Shown here one piece after another: positions 1 through 6,153 of a stretch of DNA of 18,459 nucleotides. The notes beneath the pieces are model-generated. The model made no database searches. It had not been told where the DNA came from and was given only the letters and a program-made list of their open reading frames with translations. Position 1 is the stretch's first letter. Every line of letters starts with the position of its first letter. Both the position numbers and the translations under genes were made by a program. Source of the stretch: Candidatus Eiseniibacteriota bacterium (GTDB lineage Bacteria; Eisenbacteria; RBG-16-71-46; JAGVPR01); the NCBI GenBank assembly GCA_020052115.1, contig JAGVPR010000076.1, positions 1 through 18,459 on the forward strand, in the 5' to 3' direction.

Positions 1-2
1 AG

Positions 3-1103
3 GGCGAGCCGGTCACCGAGCGCGTCCTCGCCGATCTCGCCGACCGGATGCACAGGGCCGAGGGTGTCCGAGCGGAGATCGCGGGGCTCGGCGGAGCGGT
101 GAAGCGGCTCCAGAGAGAGGCGGGAGACGAGGAGCAGAGGCTCGCGACCGCGACGGAGGCGCTCCTGGATCTTCTTCGCAGGGCCGGGATCGAAGTCGCC
201 GGGCCGGAAGCGATCGAAGAGGGCGTGAAGGCGTTCATGGATCGCCGTCGGCGGCATGACGAATGGCGGCGGCTCGAGGAGACGGCGATCCCTTCGACGA
301 GGCGAGCGCTCCAGGGCGAGGAGTGGCTCGCTGCGCAGCAGGCGCGGGCCGGGGCGCTTCGCGAGCGTGTGTCGTCATCCGGGCGCGCGGAGTGGGATGC
401 GATGCCGCCCGGGCGCGCGGACGACCACCGGAAGCGGGCCGACGAGTGCGCGGCGGAGGTGCGGGATCTCCAGCGCGACGTGCACGCCGTCGAGCGGAAG
501 ATCTCGGCGTTTCTGGAGCACGAGCAGCCGCGCATGGCGGGACTCTTGGCATCGCGGGAGGATCAGTCGCGGCATCTCAGGCGGGCGCGGGAGTTCGAGG
601 AGGCCGTCACGATCGCGCACGGATTCCTCGAGGAGGTTTCGCGCGAGACGTTTGCCTCCTGGTCCCAGGCGCTGAACGCGCTCGCGGCGGAGCTGGCCCC
701 GCGGCTGCACCCGGGGCTCGCGGAGGTGAGATTCCTCGAAGACCTCGGCGTCAGCGTGCGCGTCCCCGGGGGGCGCGAACTCTCACGCGAGGAGGCGGCA
801 GCGCAGCTCTCGGCCGGCGCGCGCGATCAGCTCGCGCTCCTCGTGCGCGTGGCGGTCTCCGAGTACCTCTCGCACGGCGATGTGCTCTTGCCTCTCGTGC
901 TCGATGATCCGTTCGCCCACTCGGACGATCATCGCTTCAACGATGCGTTCCGATTCCTCGTTGACCGCTGCGAGGGGCGGCACCAGATCCTCGTCTTCTC
1001 CTGCCATGAGGGGCGGCATGCGGCGCTCGAGTCCGCGGATCCGGGGTGGTTCGCTGAGAGGGTGAGAAGGGTGGGGATGGGGGCGGGGCGGGGAGAGGGG
1101 TGA
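3..1103 (+). CDS. SMC/Rad50-like ATPase, C-terminal part (runs off the left edge)
   Basis: The reading frame is open from the window edge; the first ATG inside is at 48, but the true start lies outside. What remains is a charged, Arg/Glu-rich coiled-coil-like stretch followed by an ABC-type ATPase lobe. Numbering from the ATG at 48, the signature loop LSAGARDQ is at about 254-261, a Walker B with D-loop (LPLVLDDPFAHSD) at about 282-294, and a switch-histidine region (ILVFSCHEG) at about 314-322. This order matches the C-terminal half of SbcC/Rad50/YhaN-type ATPases, whose N-terminal Walker A lobe would be off the window. Such proteins usually act in DNA end processing, or as defence sensors when they sit beside other defence genes. 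The exact subfamily and partner cannot be told from this half. The stop is TGA at 1101. Confidence 0.75.
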   Translation, partial: GEPVTERVLADLADRMHRAEGVRAEIAGLGGAVKRLQREAGDEEQRLATATEALLDLLRRAGIEVAGPEAIEEGVKAFMDRRRRHDEWRRLEETAIPSTRRALQGEEWLAAQQARAGALRERVSSSGRAEWDAMPPGRADDHRKRADECAAEVRDLQRDVHAVERKISAFLEHEQPRMAGLLASREDQSRHLRRAREFEEAVTIAHGFLEEVSRETFASWSQALNALAAELAPRLHPGLAEVRFLEDLGVSVRVPGGRELSREEAAAQLSAGARDQLALLVRVAVSEYLSHGDVLLPLVLDDPFAHSDDHRFNDAFRFLVDRCEGRHQILVFSCHEGRHAALESADPGWFAERVRRVGMGAGRGEG

Positions 1104-1120
1104 TTTCACTTGCCGTGACG

Positions 1121-1148
1121 TCAGCCGGAAAGCTCCACTTTCGGCTGA
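1121..1148. terminator. Hairpin after the ATPase gene
   Basis: An 11-bp stem (TCAGCCG-AAAG pairing with CTTTCGGCTGA) has one bulged G and a five-base loop, and starts 17 bp after the ATPase stop codon. No T-run follows on either strand, so intrinsic termination is uncertain. Confidence 0.4.
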
Positions 1149-1184
1149 GCCTTCAGGGGGAGCTTACGGGTGGACCTGGTCGTC

Positions 1185-1212
1185 TCGTCAACGCGCCCGA
1201 ATCTGCTAGAAT
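1185..1212 (+). promoter_or_regulatory. Candidate promoter for mntA-hepT
   Basis: TCGTCA (4 of 6 to the -35 consensus) is followed after 16 bp by TAGAAT (5 of 6 to the -10 consensus). The -10 ends 28 bp before the chosen mntA start, and a GGAG ribosome site lies between them. Confidence 0.4.
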
Positions 1213-1240
1213 GCTCGGCGGTAGATGAAGGGAGATGTCA

Positions 1241-1531
1241 ATGACGACCCTGGACGCGGTCCGACAGCACCGCTCGGAGATACTGGATTTGGCCCGAAAG
1301 CACGGTGCTGCGAATGTGCGCATCTTCGGATCCGTCCTTCGCGGCGAAGATGATCCGGATTCGGACATTGATCTCCTTGTCGACGCGCCAGGTCCGACGT
1401 CCGCGTGGTTTCCCGCCGGGCTGATTCTCGACTTGGAGGCGCTGCTAGAGCGGAAGATCGATGTGGTTACGGAGCGAGGCTTGAACCCGTTCATACGCGA
1501 CCAAGTACTTGACGAGGCGCAACCGGTATGA
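1241..1531 (+). CDS. mntA: MntA-type nucleotidyltransferase (antitoxin of HepT-MntA)
   Basis: A minimal nucleotidyltransferase of 96 residues. It carries the family signature G-S-x(10)-S-D-I-D-L-L-V-D, with the paired metal-binding aspartates of the SDIDLLVD segment. MntA proteins AMPylate the partner HEPN RNase HepT near its active site and so neutralise it. An ATG six bases upstream (1235) is possible, but the GGAG at 1231-1234 sits about 6 bp before 1241, a normal spacing, and would abut 1235. The stop overlaps the hepT start by ATGA, the usual coupling of this pair. The gene looks intact although its partner is broken. Confidence 0.85.
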   Translation: MTTLDAVRQHRSEILDLARKHGAANVRIFGSVLRGEDDPDSDIDLLVDAPGPTSAWFPAGLILDLEALLERKIDVVTERGLNPFIRDQVLDEAQPV

Positions 1532-1734
1532 AGTCGGATCGCGCATATGTCCTCCAGATTCTTGAGAGCATCCGCCGAACCGAAGAGAATACGTCAGGCG
1601 GCCGCGAAGTCTTCATGAACTCCCACACGCTTCAGGACGCAGTGCTCAGAAATCTGCACATCATGGCCGAGTCGACGCAGCGTCTCTCGACGGCTGCGAA
1701 GGCGCTCCTCAACAACCTCAATCCAAGAGACTGA
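1528..1734 (+). pseudogene. hepT: Truncated HepT (HEPN RNase toxin), 3' part lost
   Basis: The 68 residues begin like a normal HepT/DUF86 protein (SDRAYVLQILESIRRTEENT, then QDAVLRNLHIMAESTQRLS). Intact family members are roughly 110-140 residues and carry the catalytic R-x(4-6)-H-x-Y motif in the second half. Here homology stops after about residue 58 and the frame closes without that motif. The protein should lack RNase activity. Sequence beyond the stop does not resume HepT in any frame that I could read; it becomes the antisense of a truncated hsdR. This is a deletion product rather than a point frameshift, so mntA is probably left without a functional toxin. Confidence 0.75.
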
Positions 1735-1767
1735 CCTTTCTTCGTCCTCACAAACGCCCGGCTCAGA

Positions 1768-1947
1768 GGCGGCGCACAGATCGCGCCCCAGCACCACATC
1801 CCGCTCGGAGATGCGCCCCAGTGTGCCGTGCGGCCCGAAGGTCTCCGTGTTGTACGCGCAAACGCTCTCCCAGCCGAGCGCCTTCTCGAGATGCTCGGCG
1901 AAGGTCTTCTGGACCAGCCGGTCTTCGCTGTTGATGTCGGTGATCAT
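1768..1947 (-). pseudogene. hsdR: HsdR N-terminal fragment (type I restriction subunit)
   Basis: The first 60 codons read like the conserved N-terminus of type I restriction subunit R: MITDINSEDRLVQKTF, then ETFGPHGTLGRISERDVVL. After about residue 60 the similarity ends, and the frame runs on in unrelated sequence (antisense of hepT) to a stop at 1594. Full HsdR is around 1000 residues, with nuclease, helicase and C-terminal domains; all of these are gone. The start overlaps the abiEii stop by ATGA, so hsdR was the third gene of an abiEi-abiEii-hsdR transcript. HsdR identity is recalled from the N-terminal motif. Confidence 0.7.
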
Positions 1948-2819
1948 GGCTGGTTTCCGAGCCTATCCGCCACGCCCCGTACGATGGCGAACGCGCGATC
2001 CAGGTCGAACTGTTCGAACTCTCGGGTTCGCAGAACCGGCCGCAGATGGGCGTCGAGCTGCGGGCGGAGGTGGTCCAAGCGCTCCGGCGAGACATCTACC
2101 CCGCCTGTTCCGTCTACCGCGAGTTTGCCTCGCACAAGCCGCAGGAGATCCGGGTCGGCGACATCGAGCCCCGCGACGCGCACAGCGTGGTCTATGTCGA
2201 AGAAGTCGCGGATCGCTGCCTCCAGTCGCGAGAGGGCGGCGCAGAGTTTCTCGGCCATCGCCTCGGCGTAGGACAGACAACGCACCGGAAAGGTCTCGAG
2301 GAGGGCGTCGCCTCGCGACCAGTGGAGCACCGCCGTGTGTACTTGCCCCGGCTCGGGCGGGCTCAAGGTGGGTTCCCGGAGGCCGATCTCGATCGCGATC
2401 GTCTCCGTTCTCGGCTCCAGGAGCGATTGATAGCCCAGGGTTGCGTTGTACTGGGTTGATGCGTTGTGGCCTTCGAATGGGGTCAGCGCCTCGAGCCCTG
2501 GGATCCTGGTCGGCAGCGCGGCGATGGCCTTCTTGACCGGAGCGATGGCGCGACTGCGTTCCCCCCGCGTCGTGTCCGGCGCGGTCGGAATGCTGAAGTC
2601 GAGATCCTCGCTCAGCCGGAAGAAGCCCGAGTGGATCTTGGCCAGGCAGGTGCCACCCTTGAAGATGAGCGGCGTGTCGAACTCCGCGAGCGCCTGGAGG
2701 ATCACGCTGCAGAAGTAGTCCTTCTCGATCAGGCGGGGAGCGAACCCCGTTTCCTCGCCGGTGAAGCGGATCGCCTCGCGAAGCTCCTCCGGCGCCTCTT
2801 CGTGCCAACGGATCGGCAT
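1944..2819 (-). CDS. abiEii: AbiEii nucleotidyltransferase toxin
   Basis: A 291-residue member of the AbiEii/DUF1814 nucleotidyltransferase-like family. The N-terminal catalytic block is clear: K54-G-G-T for motif I, and S-E-D72-L-D74-F-S for motif II. Further on are AIEIGL, and LCAALSRLEAAIRDFFDID, which matches the conserved basic/aspartate segment of the family. AbiEii is the toxin of type IV AbiE systems. Related enzymes transfer nucleotides to tRNA and stop growth during phage infection. The gene starts 2 bp after the abiEi stop, and its own stop overlaps the hsdR remnant, so all three look like one operon. No frameshift or missing motif is seen; it should be functional. Confidence 0.9.
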   Translation of the reverse strand: MPIRWHEEAPEELREAIRFTGEETGFAPRLIEKDYFCSVILQALAEFDTPLIFKGGTCLAKIHSGFFRLSEDLDFSIPTAPDTTRGERSRAIAPVKKAIAALPTRIPGLEALTPFEGHNASTQYNATLGYQSLLEPRTETIAIEIGLREPTLSPPEPGQVHTAVLHWSRGDALLETFPVRCLSYAEAMAEKLCAALSRLEAAIRDFFDIDHAVRVAGLDVADPDLLRLVRGKLAVDGTGGVDVSPERLDHLRPQLDAHLRPVLRTREFEQFDLDRAFAIVRGVADRLGNQP

Positions 2820-2821
2820 GC

Positions 2822-3625
2822 TCAGGCCTCGCCGTTCCAGACCACACCCCAGCGGCGCTCGACGGGGCCACGCTTGGCGCGGCGCGGAATCCAGGGAATC
2901 GGGCTGCTGGTCGCGGGAAGCGCTCGGTCGAGCTTGCGGAGCAACGTCTCAGCGATGCCTTCGCGCTCGAGCAGTGCCCCGATCCTGCGGATCGTCCCAA
3001 TGTCGCCGTAGCGCAGCGTGAGCTCGACGAGGTCGGCCGCCTTGACGCGCTTCGCCTCGAGTTCGCTCCGGATCCAGCGGTATCCCTGCGGGAGGCTCCC
3101 GAAGCGGGACCAATCGTAGACGGCGTCAACCAGGGACCGGGCGCGCGAGGAGTAGATCGCCGGCGGGCCGCCTTCCGTACCGGCGGCCTCCTCAATCGCT
3201 CCAAGGCGGGCGTCGGCGACCTTGATGAGGGTCAGTTGCACCGAGCCGATGCTCCGGTCGCCGTAAAGCCGGTTGTTGTAGACGTAAGTGCGGTTCGGCA
3301 TCTGCTCGTCGAAGCCGTACCGGTTGAACGTGTTGAGTCCGCAGATCTGATAGCGCCCGCCACGGGCAGCCATCAACGTCGCCAGGGCGAGACCCTCGTC
3401 GGGACTCCACTTGCCGCCCAGGGGCAGGTGCGGCGGCACGAGGTAAAGCCCGCGCCAAACGCGTGCGATCATCCCTGCGCGCGCTAGGCGACTGAAGAGC
3501 TTGCGCTCCTGATCGGCGCTGAGGCGCACCGGCTTGCGCAAATCGCCGGTGCGCACGGTGGTCCAGCCGCGCATCTGCGTGTACGCCAGGAATTGAGCCT
3601 CGAGCCGCCCGATGTTTCGTTTCAT
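2822..3625 (-). CDS. abiEi: AbiEi-family antitoxin and autorepressor
   Basis: A 267-residue protein with an N-terminal winged-helix-like part (about 20-65, ending in MIARVWRGLYLVPP). The central AbiEi-type domain includes the segments GLNTFNRYGFDEQMP and VYNNRLYG. The C-terminal domain (about 170-267) is basic. In known AbiE pairs the first gene encodes the antitoxin, whose winged helix binds inverted repeats in its own promoter while the C-terminal domain neutralises the toxin. The ATG follows a candidate -10 by only 6 bp and no good ribosome site is visible, so a leaderless message is possible. Directly upstream are three copies of a 7-bp motif that could be its operator. Confidence 0.85.
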   Translation of the reverse strand: MKRNIGRLEAQFLAYTQMRGWTTVRTGDLRKPVRLSADQERKLFSRLARAGMIARVWRGLYLVPPHLPLGGKWSPDEGLALATLMAARGGRYQICGLNTFNRYGFDEQMPNRTYVYNNRLYGDRSIGSVQLTLIKVADARLGAIEEAAGTEGGPPAIYSSRARSLVDAVYDWSRFGSLPQGYRWIRSELEAKRVKAADLVELTLRYGDIGTIRRIGALLEREGIAETLLRKLDRALPATSSPIPWIPRRAKRGPVERRWGVVWNGEA

Positions 3626-3631
3626 TCCCGT

Positions 3632-3660
3632 ACTCTATTAGGAAGATAATCCCCCGTCAA
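3632..3660 (-). promoter_or_regulatory. Candidate abiE promoter, leaderless geometry
   Basis: On the minus strand TTGACG (5 of 6) and TAGAGT (4 of 6) are separated by exactly 17 bp. The -10 ends 6 bp before the abiEi ATG, so transcription would begin at or next to the start codon. Confidence 0.4.
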
Positions 3661-3796
3661 GGGATTTACCCGGGTCTACGAGACGGTGCATTTGGACGGC
3701 GACCTCCCCAACGTAGTAGACCAACTCGACGCTCGGCGTCGTCTTGAGGTAGATCCCCGGTCTACAGGCAATGCCGGCCGATAGATCCCGGGGCAT
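3638..3796 (-). CDS. Possible 52-residue ORF coupled to the DUF3024 gene
   Basis: This short frame opens with an ATG that overlaps the DUF3024 stop (TGATG) and closes 12 bp before abiEi. It includes the segment PSVELVYYVGEVAVQMH. I do not recognise it. It spans the GGTCTAC repeats and the candidate abiE promoter, which argues that the region may be regulatory rather than coding. Confidence 0.2.
   Translation of the reverse strand: MPRDLSAGIACRPGIYLKTTPSVELVYYVGEVAVQMHRLVDPGKSLDGGLSS
3673..3765. repeat. Three GGTCTAC/GTAGACC motifs at 43-bp steps upstream of abiEi
   Basis: GGTCTAC lies at 3673-3679, its reverse complement GTAGACC at 3716-3722, and GGTCTAC again at 3759-3765. The start-to-start spacing is 43 bp both times, close to four helical turns. 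The nearest copy is 12 bp upstream of the proposed -35. AbiEi proteins are known to bind inverted repeats in their own promoter, so an operator is a natural reading, but this is inferred. Confidence 0.4.
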
Positions 3797-4139
3797 CAGC
3801 CCCAGAATATCCCGGTCGAGTCGTCATCCACTTCGGCGAGAACGGCGTCGAAGCGCTTCCTCGGTCCCATGAACTCATACGTGTGCCACTTCAGGTCAGG
3901 GTACTGACAGAAGAGCGTCCACTTGTCCGCGGAAGGGCTGTACCGGAATCGAGCAACGTCCTGGCGAACCACACGTGGCGATCGTGAAAGTCGGGACGTT
4001 GCTCGAACAGGCTTATCGCATTGCCCTGAATCTCAAACCCGACACGGATCTTGTTCCGCGCCTCGGGAGGAACGCGGCGGTCGCAGTAGCGCGTCAAGAG
4101 GGCGCAGATTCTCGCCCGCTGCGAGTCAGGGATGGGCAT
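3796..4139 (-). pseudogene. DUF3024-family protein, frameshifted
   Basis: The first frame (start ATG 4139, or GTG 4145) reads as the N-terminal half of a DUF3024 protein: DSQRARICALLTRYCDRRVPP, then SLFEQRPDFHDRHVW. At about 3955-3970 homology moves to another frame and continues with ARFRYSPSADKW, YPDLKWHTYEF and a C-terminal end IFWG, followed by a stop at 3796. Both halves together give one complete protein of about 113 residues, so a single one-base loss (or two-base gain) explains the break. The family's function is unknown. The gene lies just downstream of the attC at 4176, so it is probably the last cassette. I could not find the expected attC on its left. A sequencing error is possible. 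Confidence 0.65.
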
Positions 4140-4175
4140 TCCCACGTCCCCACATGTATGCCGCGATTCTGCGTG

Positions 4176-4235
4176 ATCTGACGCCCAGCATCAGCGGCAG
4201 CGCGGAGCGCCGTCCGCTGCATGCTGTTGTTAGCC
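4176..4235 (-). repeat. attC site, family A (60 bp)
   Basis: In cassette orientation R'' is GGCTAAC (4229-4235), followed by arms CAGCATGCAGCGG and CCGCTGATGCTG, and a degenerate R' GTCAGAT (4176-4182). R'' is the exact complement of the GTTAGCC that opens the cytochrome cassette at 6104-6110, so this attC belongs to the cytochrome gene. Confidence 0.85.
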
Positions 4236-4435
4236 ACCCCCAGCCACGCCACCATCCTAATAGTGACGTGGCGGGTTGCCCTTCTTGTCCACAACCGCGC
4301 GTACAAGCCCTGGATGCCAGCTTTGCTGCAACCGGATCTCGACTCCGTCCACCAACAGGGTCTGGCTCGAGTCACGACCGCGGCGCACGGAGACAGCCTG
4401 CTCGAGATCACCCGCATCGAGGCCCTTCCGAGCCC

Positions 4436-6019
4436 CTAGTGCTTCTCCAGGTACCGCTGCTGATAGGTCTTGCGCAGCTCGTCAAGCTCCTGCGGTGTCA
4501 GACCCTTCTTCCAGAGATGCTCCTCGCGCTCCAGCGTCTCGTCGACGATCTTACGGTACTTCTCGCCCATCTCCGGCGAGTGCTTCTCCGCGACCTCGAC
4601 CACACCCGGCAGGAACTTGGTGTAGTAGTGCTTCGCCACCTCGTACATCCCGTGCCAGTGCGTGTAGTCCGGCCCCATCATCGATGCGCCGTGGCGCGCC
4701 CGCCGGCCCTCGTGGTGCCACAGCTCGTAGAAGACCCACTGCAGCTCCTCGCCGAACGGCGAGCGCGGGTTCAGGATGCCGTCCTTCTCGAGCTGGTCCA
4801 TGACCGCCTTCGAGGGCTTGGCGAACTTGTCGTTGTAGAGTCCGACCAGGTCGTCGAACTGCTCGTAGAAGTTGTCCACGTGGGTCGTGGCGTGGCAGCT
4901 GGCGCAGACGCCTTTCATGTCGCGCCGCCGCTCCTCCCAGGTGCGGATGCGCGCCACCTTGCGCGGGACCTCGCGGCTCTTCATCTGGCCGTCGGCGACG
5001 AACTTCTCGACCGTCTTCACGGTCTCGCCGACCTTGGGGAGCGGGCGCGTCTCGGGGTAGTCCTCCTTGAAGCCGTCCTCAAAGACGACGAGGTTGAGCC
5101 GCGAGGAGACGATCGGGCGTAGCGTCCACGAGATCCGCTCGCCGACGTCGTGGTTGTTCGCCGTCACGACCCCATCGGCGGATACGTGGCTGCCCATGTG
5201 GCAGGTCGCGCAGGTCGGCGCCGCCGAGTAGTCGCGCCCCAGGATCCAGTCCCCTTCCTTGTCGAGTGCCATGCGCTCGCGGTTGGCCTGGAAGGCGATC
5301 CCGTGCTTGGACTCGTTGTAGATCTCGATCTGCGGGTGATCCGGGCCCATGTGGCACTTGCCGCAGTTCTCCGGGGCGCGGGCCAGCTTGGCGTTGAAGT
5401 CGTGCCGAGAATGGCAGGCGTGGCACGAGCCCTTCGAGCCGTCCGGGTTGAGACGCCCCATCCCCGAGTTGGGCCAGGTCTCGGGGTCGAGCACCGGCTT
5501 GGCTTCGGGGCCGGTCCGCCGCACGGCGCCCTTGTCGTCGCGGGCGAAGCGCACGATCGAGCCGTGGCACTGCCAGCAGCCGTTCACCGCGTCGGCGTTG
5601 TTGCCCGGGATGCCGCAGACCTTCTCGGCGAGCACGTTGTCGAGGCTGGCCAGGATCTCCCCCGCCTTGGCGTGGTGGCTCGACGTGAACTGGGCCGCCT
5701 CATCGGCGTGGCAGCCGGCGCAGTCCTTCGGCGTCACAAGGGTGGAAACCCAGGTGTCCCGGTGCTTCCAAGCGTCCGACTCCCCCTCCTTGGCCCCGTG
5801 GCAATCTGCGCAGCCCACACCGGCGGAGGAGTGGCGCGAGTGCTCCCACTCCATCACCAGCGCCGCTGAGCTCTTGGCGTGGCAATCCACGCAGGCCTTG
5901 CTCTCCGGCGGCACTCCGGCGACGACGTCCGTGACCCCGAGGTACAGGAACCCGACAACGAACGACAGTATGATTCCCGCCGCCGCGGCGGCGGAGTTTC
6001 TCGATACGACCCGGCGCAT
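4436..6019 (-). CDS. Octaheme cytochrome c of the hydroxylamine oxidoreductase (HAO) family
   Basis: A 527-residue protein with one hydrophobic N-terminal segment (about 12-34; signal peptide or anchor) and eight CxxCH haem sites, with first cysteines at about 43, 70, 100, 148, 199, 219, 270 and 372. The haem-free C-terminal third contains WHHEGRRARHGASMMGPDY followed by THWHG, as in HAO-type octahaem proteins. These periplasmic enzymes oxidise hydroxylamine or hydrazine, or reduce nitrite or hydroxylamine. In HAO a tyrosine crosslinks to the catalytic haem; tyrosines occur in this C-terminal region, but I cannot assign the crosslinking residue. The start has AGGCAGG 6 bp upstream. No cytochrome partner or maturation gene is adjacent. 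Flanking attC cores are exactly complementary (GTTAGCC/GGCTAAC), which places the gene in a cassette. Confidence 0.85.
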   Translation of the reverse strand: MRRVVSRNSAAAAAGIILSFVVGFLYLGVTDVVAGVPPESKACVDCHAKSSAALVMEWEHSRHSSAGVGCADCHGAKEGESDAWKHRDTWVSTLVTPKDCAGCHADEAAQFTSSHHAKAGEILASLDNVLAEKVCGIPGNNADAVNGCWQCHGSIVRFARDDKGAVRRTGPEAKPVLDPETWPNSGMGRLNPDGSKGSCHACHSRHDFNAKLARAPENCGKCHMGPDHPQIEIYNESKHGIAFQANRERMALDKEGDWILGRDYSAAPTCATCHMGSHVSADGVVTANNHDVGERISWTLRPIVSSRLNLVVFEDGFKEDYPETRPLPKVGETVKTVEKFVADGQMKSREVPRKVARIRTWEERRRDMKGVCASCHATTHVDNFYEQFDDLVGLYNDKFAKPSKAVMDQLEKDGILNPRSPFGEELQWVFYELWHHEGRRARHGASMMGPDYTHWHGMYEVAKHYYTKFLPGVVEVAEKHSPEMGEKYRKIVDETLEREEHLWKKGLTPQELDELRKTYQQRYLEKH

Positions 6020-6103
6020 GGTTGCCTGCCTTTCGCTCGGCGAGACGCGCCCGGAGGCGGGCGCACCCCGCAGGTCTGATGATGTGCTGCACGTCTCTCT
6101 GCT

Positions 6104-6153
6104 GGCTAACGCTCGGCATCAGCGGCGGCGCGCAGGCACCGTCCGCTGCATGC
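6104..6153 (-). repeat. attC site, family A, truncated at its R'' end
   Basis: R' GTTAGCC (6104-6110) and most of both arms match the other family A sites up to about 6153, where the expected CTG-TT-GTT end is replaced by unrelated sequence leading into an IS110-family element. The missing end was not found on the far side of the element. Confidence 0.75.

Noticed and set aside
4257..4388. A 43-residue minus-strand frame after the cytochrome (LLVDGVEIRLQQSWHPGLVRAVV), with a possible GTG start.
   Set aside because: The composition is plausible, but there is no ribosome site and no recognisable family. It may be a remnant of another gene but cannot be supported.
4094..4417. A minus-strand frame giving NNSMQRTALRAAADA, and similar frames elsewhere giving MMDLAASGVTGLA.
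   Set aside because: These are translations of the attC palindromes themselves. The same peptides recur wherever an attC is crossed, so they are not genes.
3923..5122. A 399-codon plus-strand frame.
   Set aside because: It runs antisense through the DUF3024 gene, an attC and the octahaem cytochrome; shadow frame.
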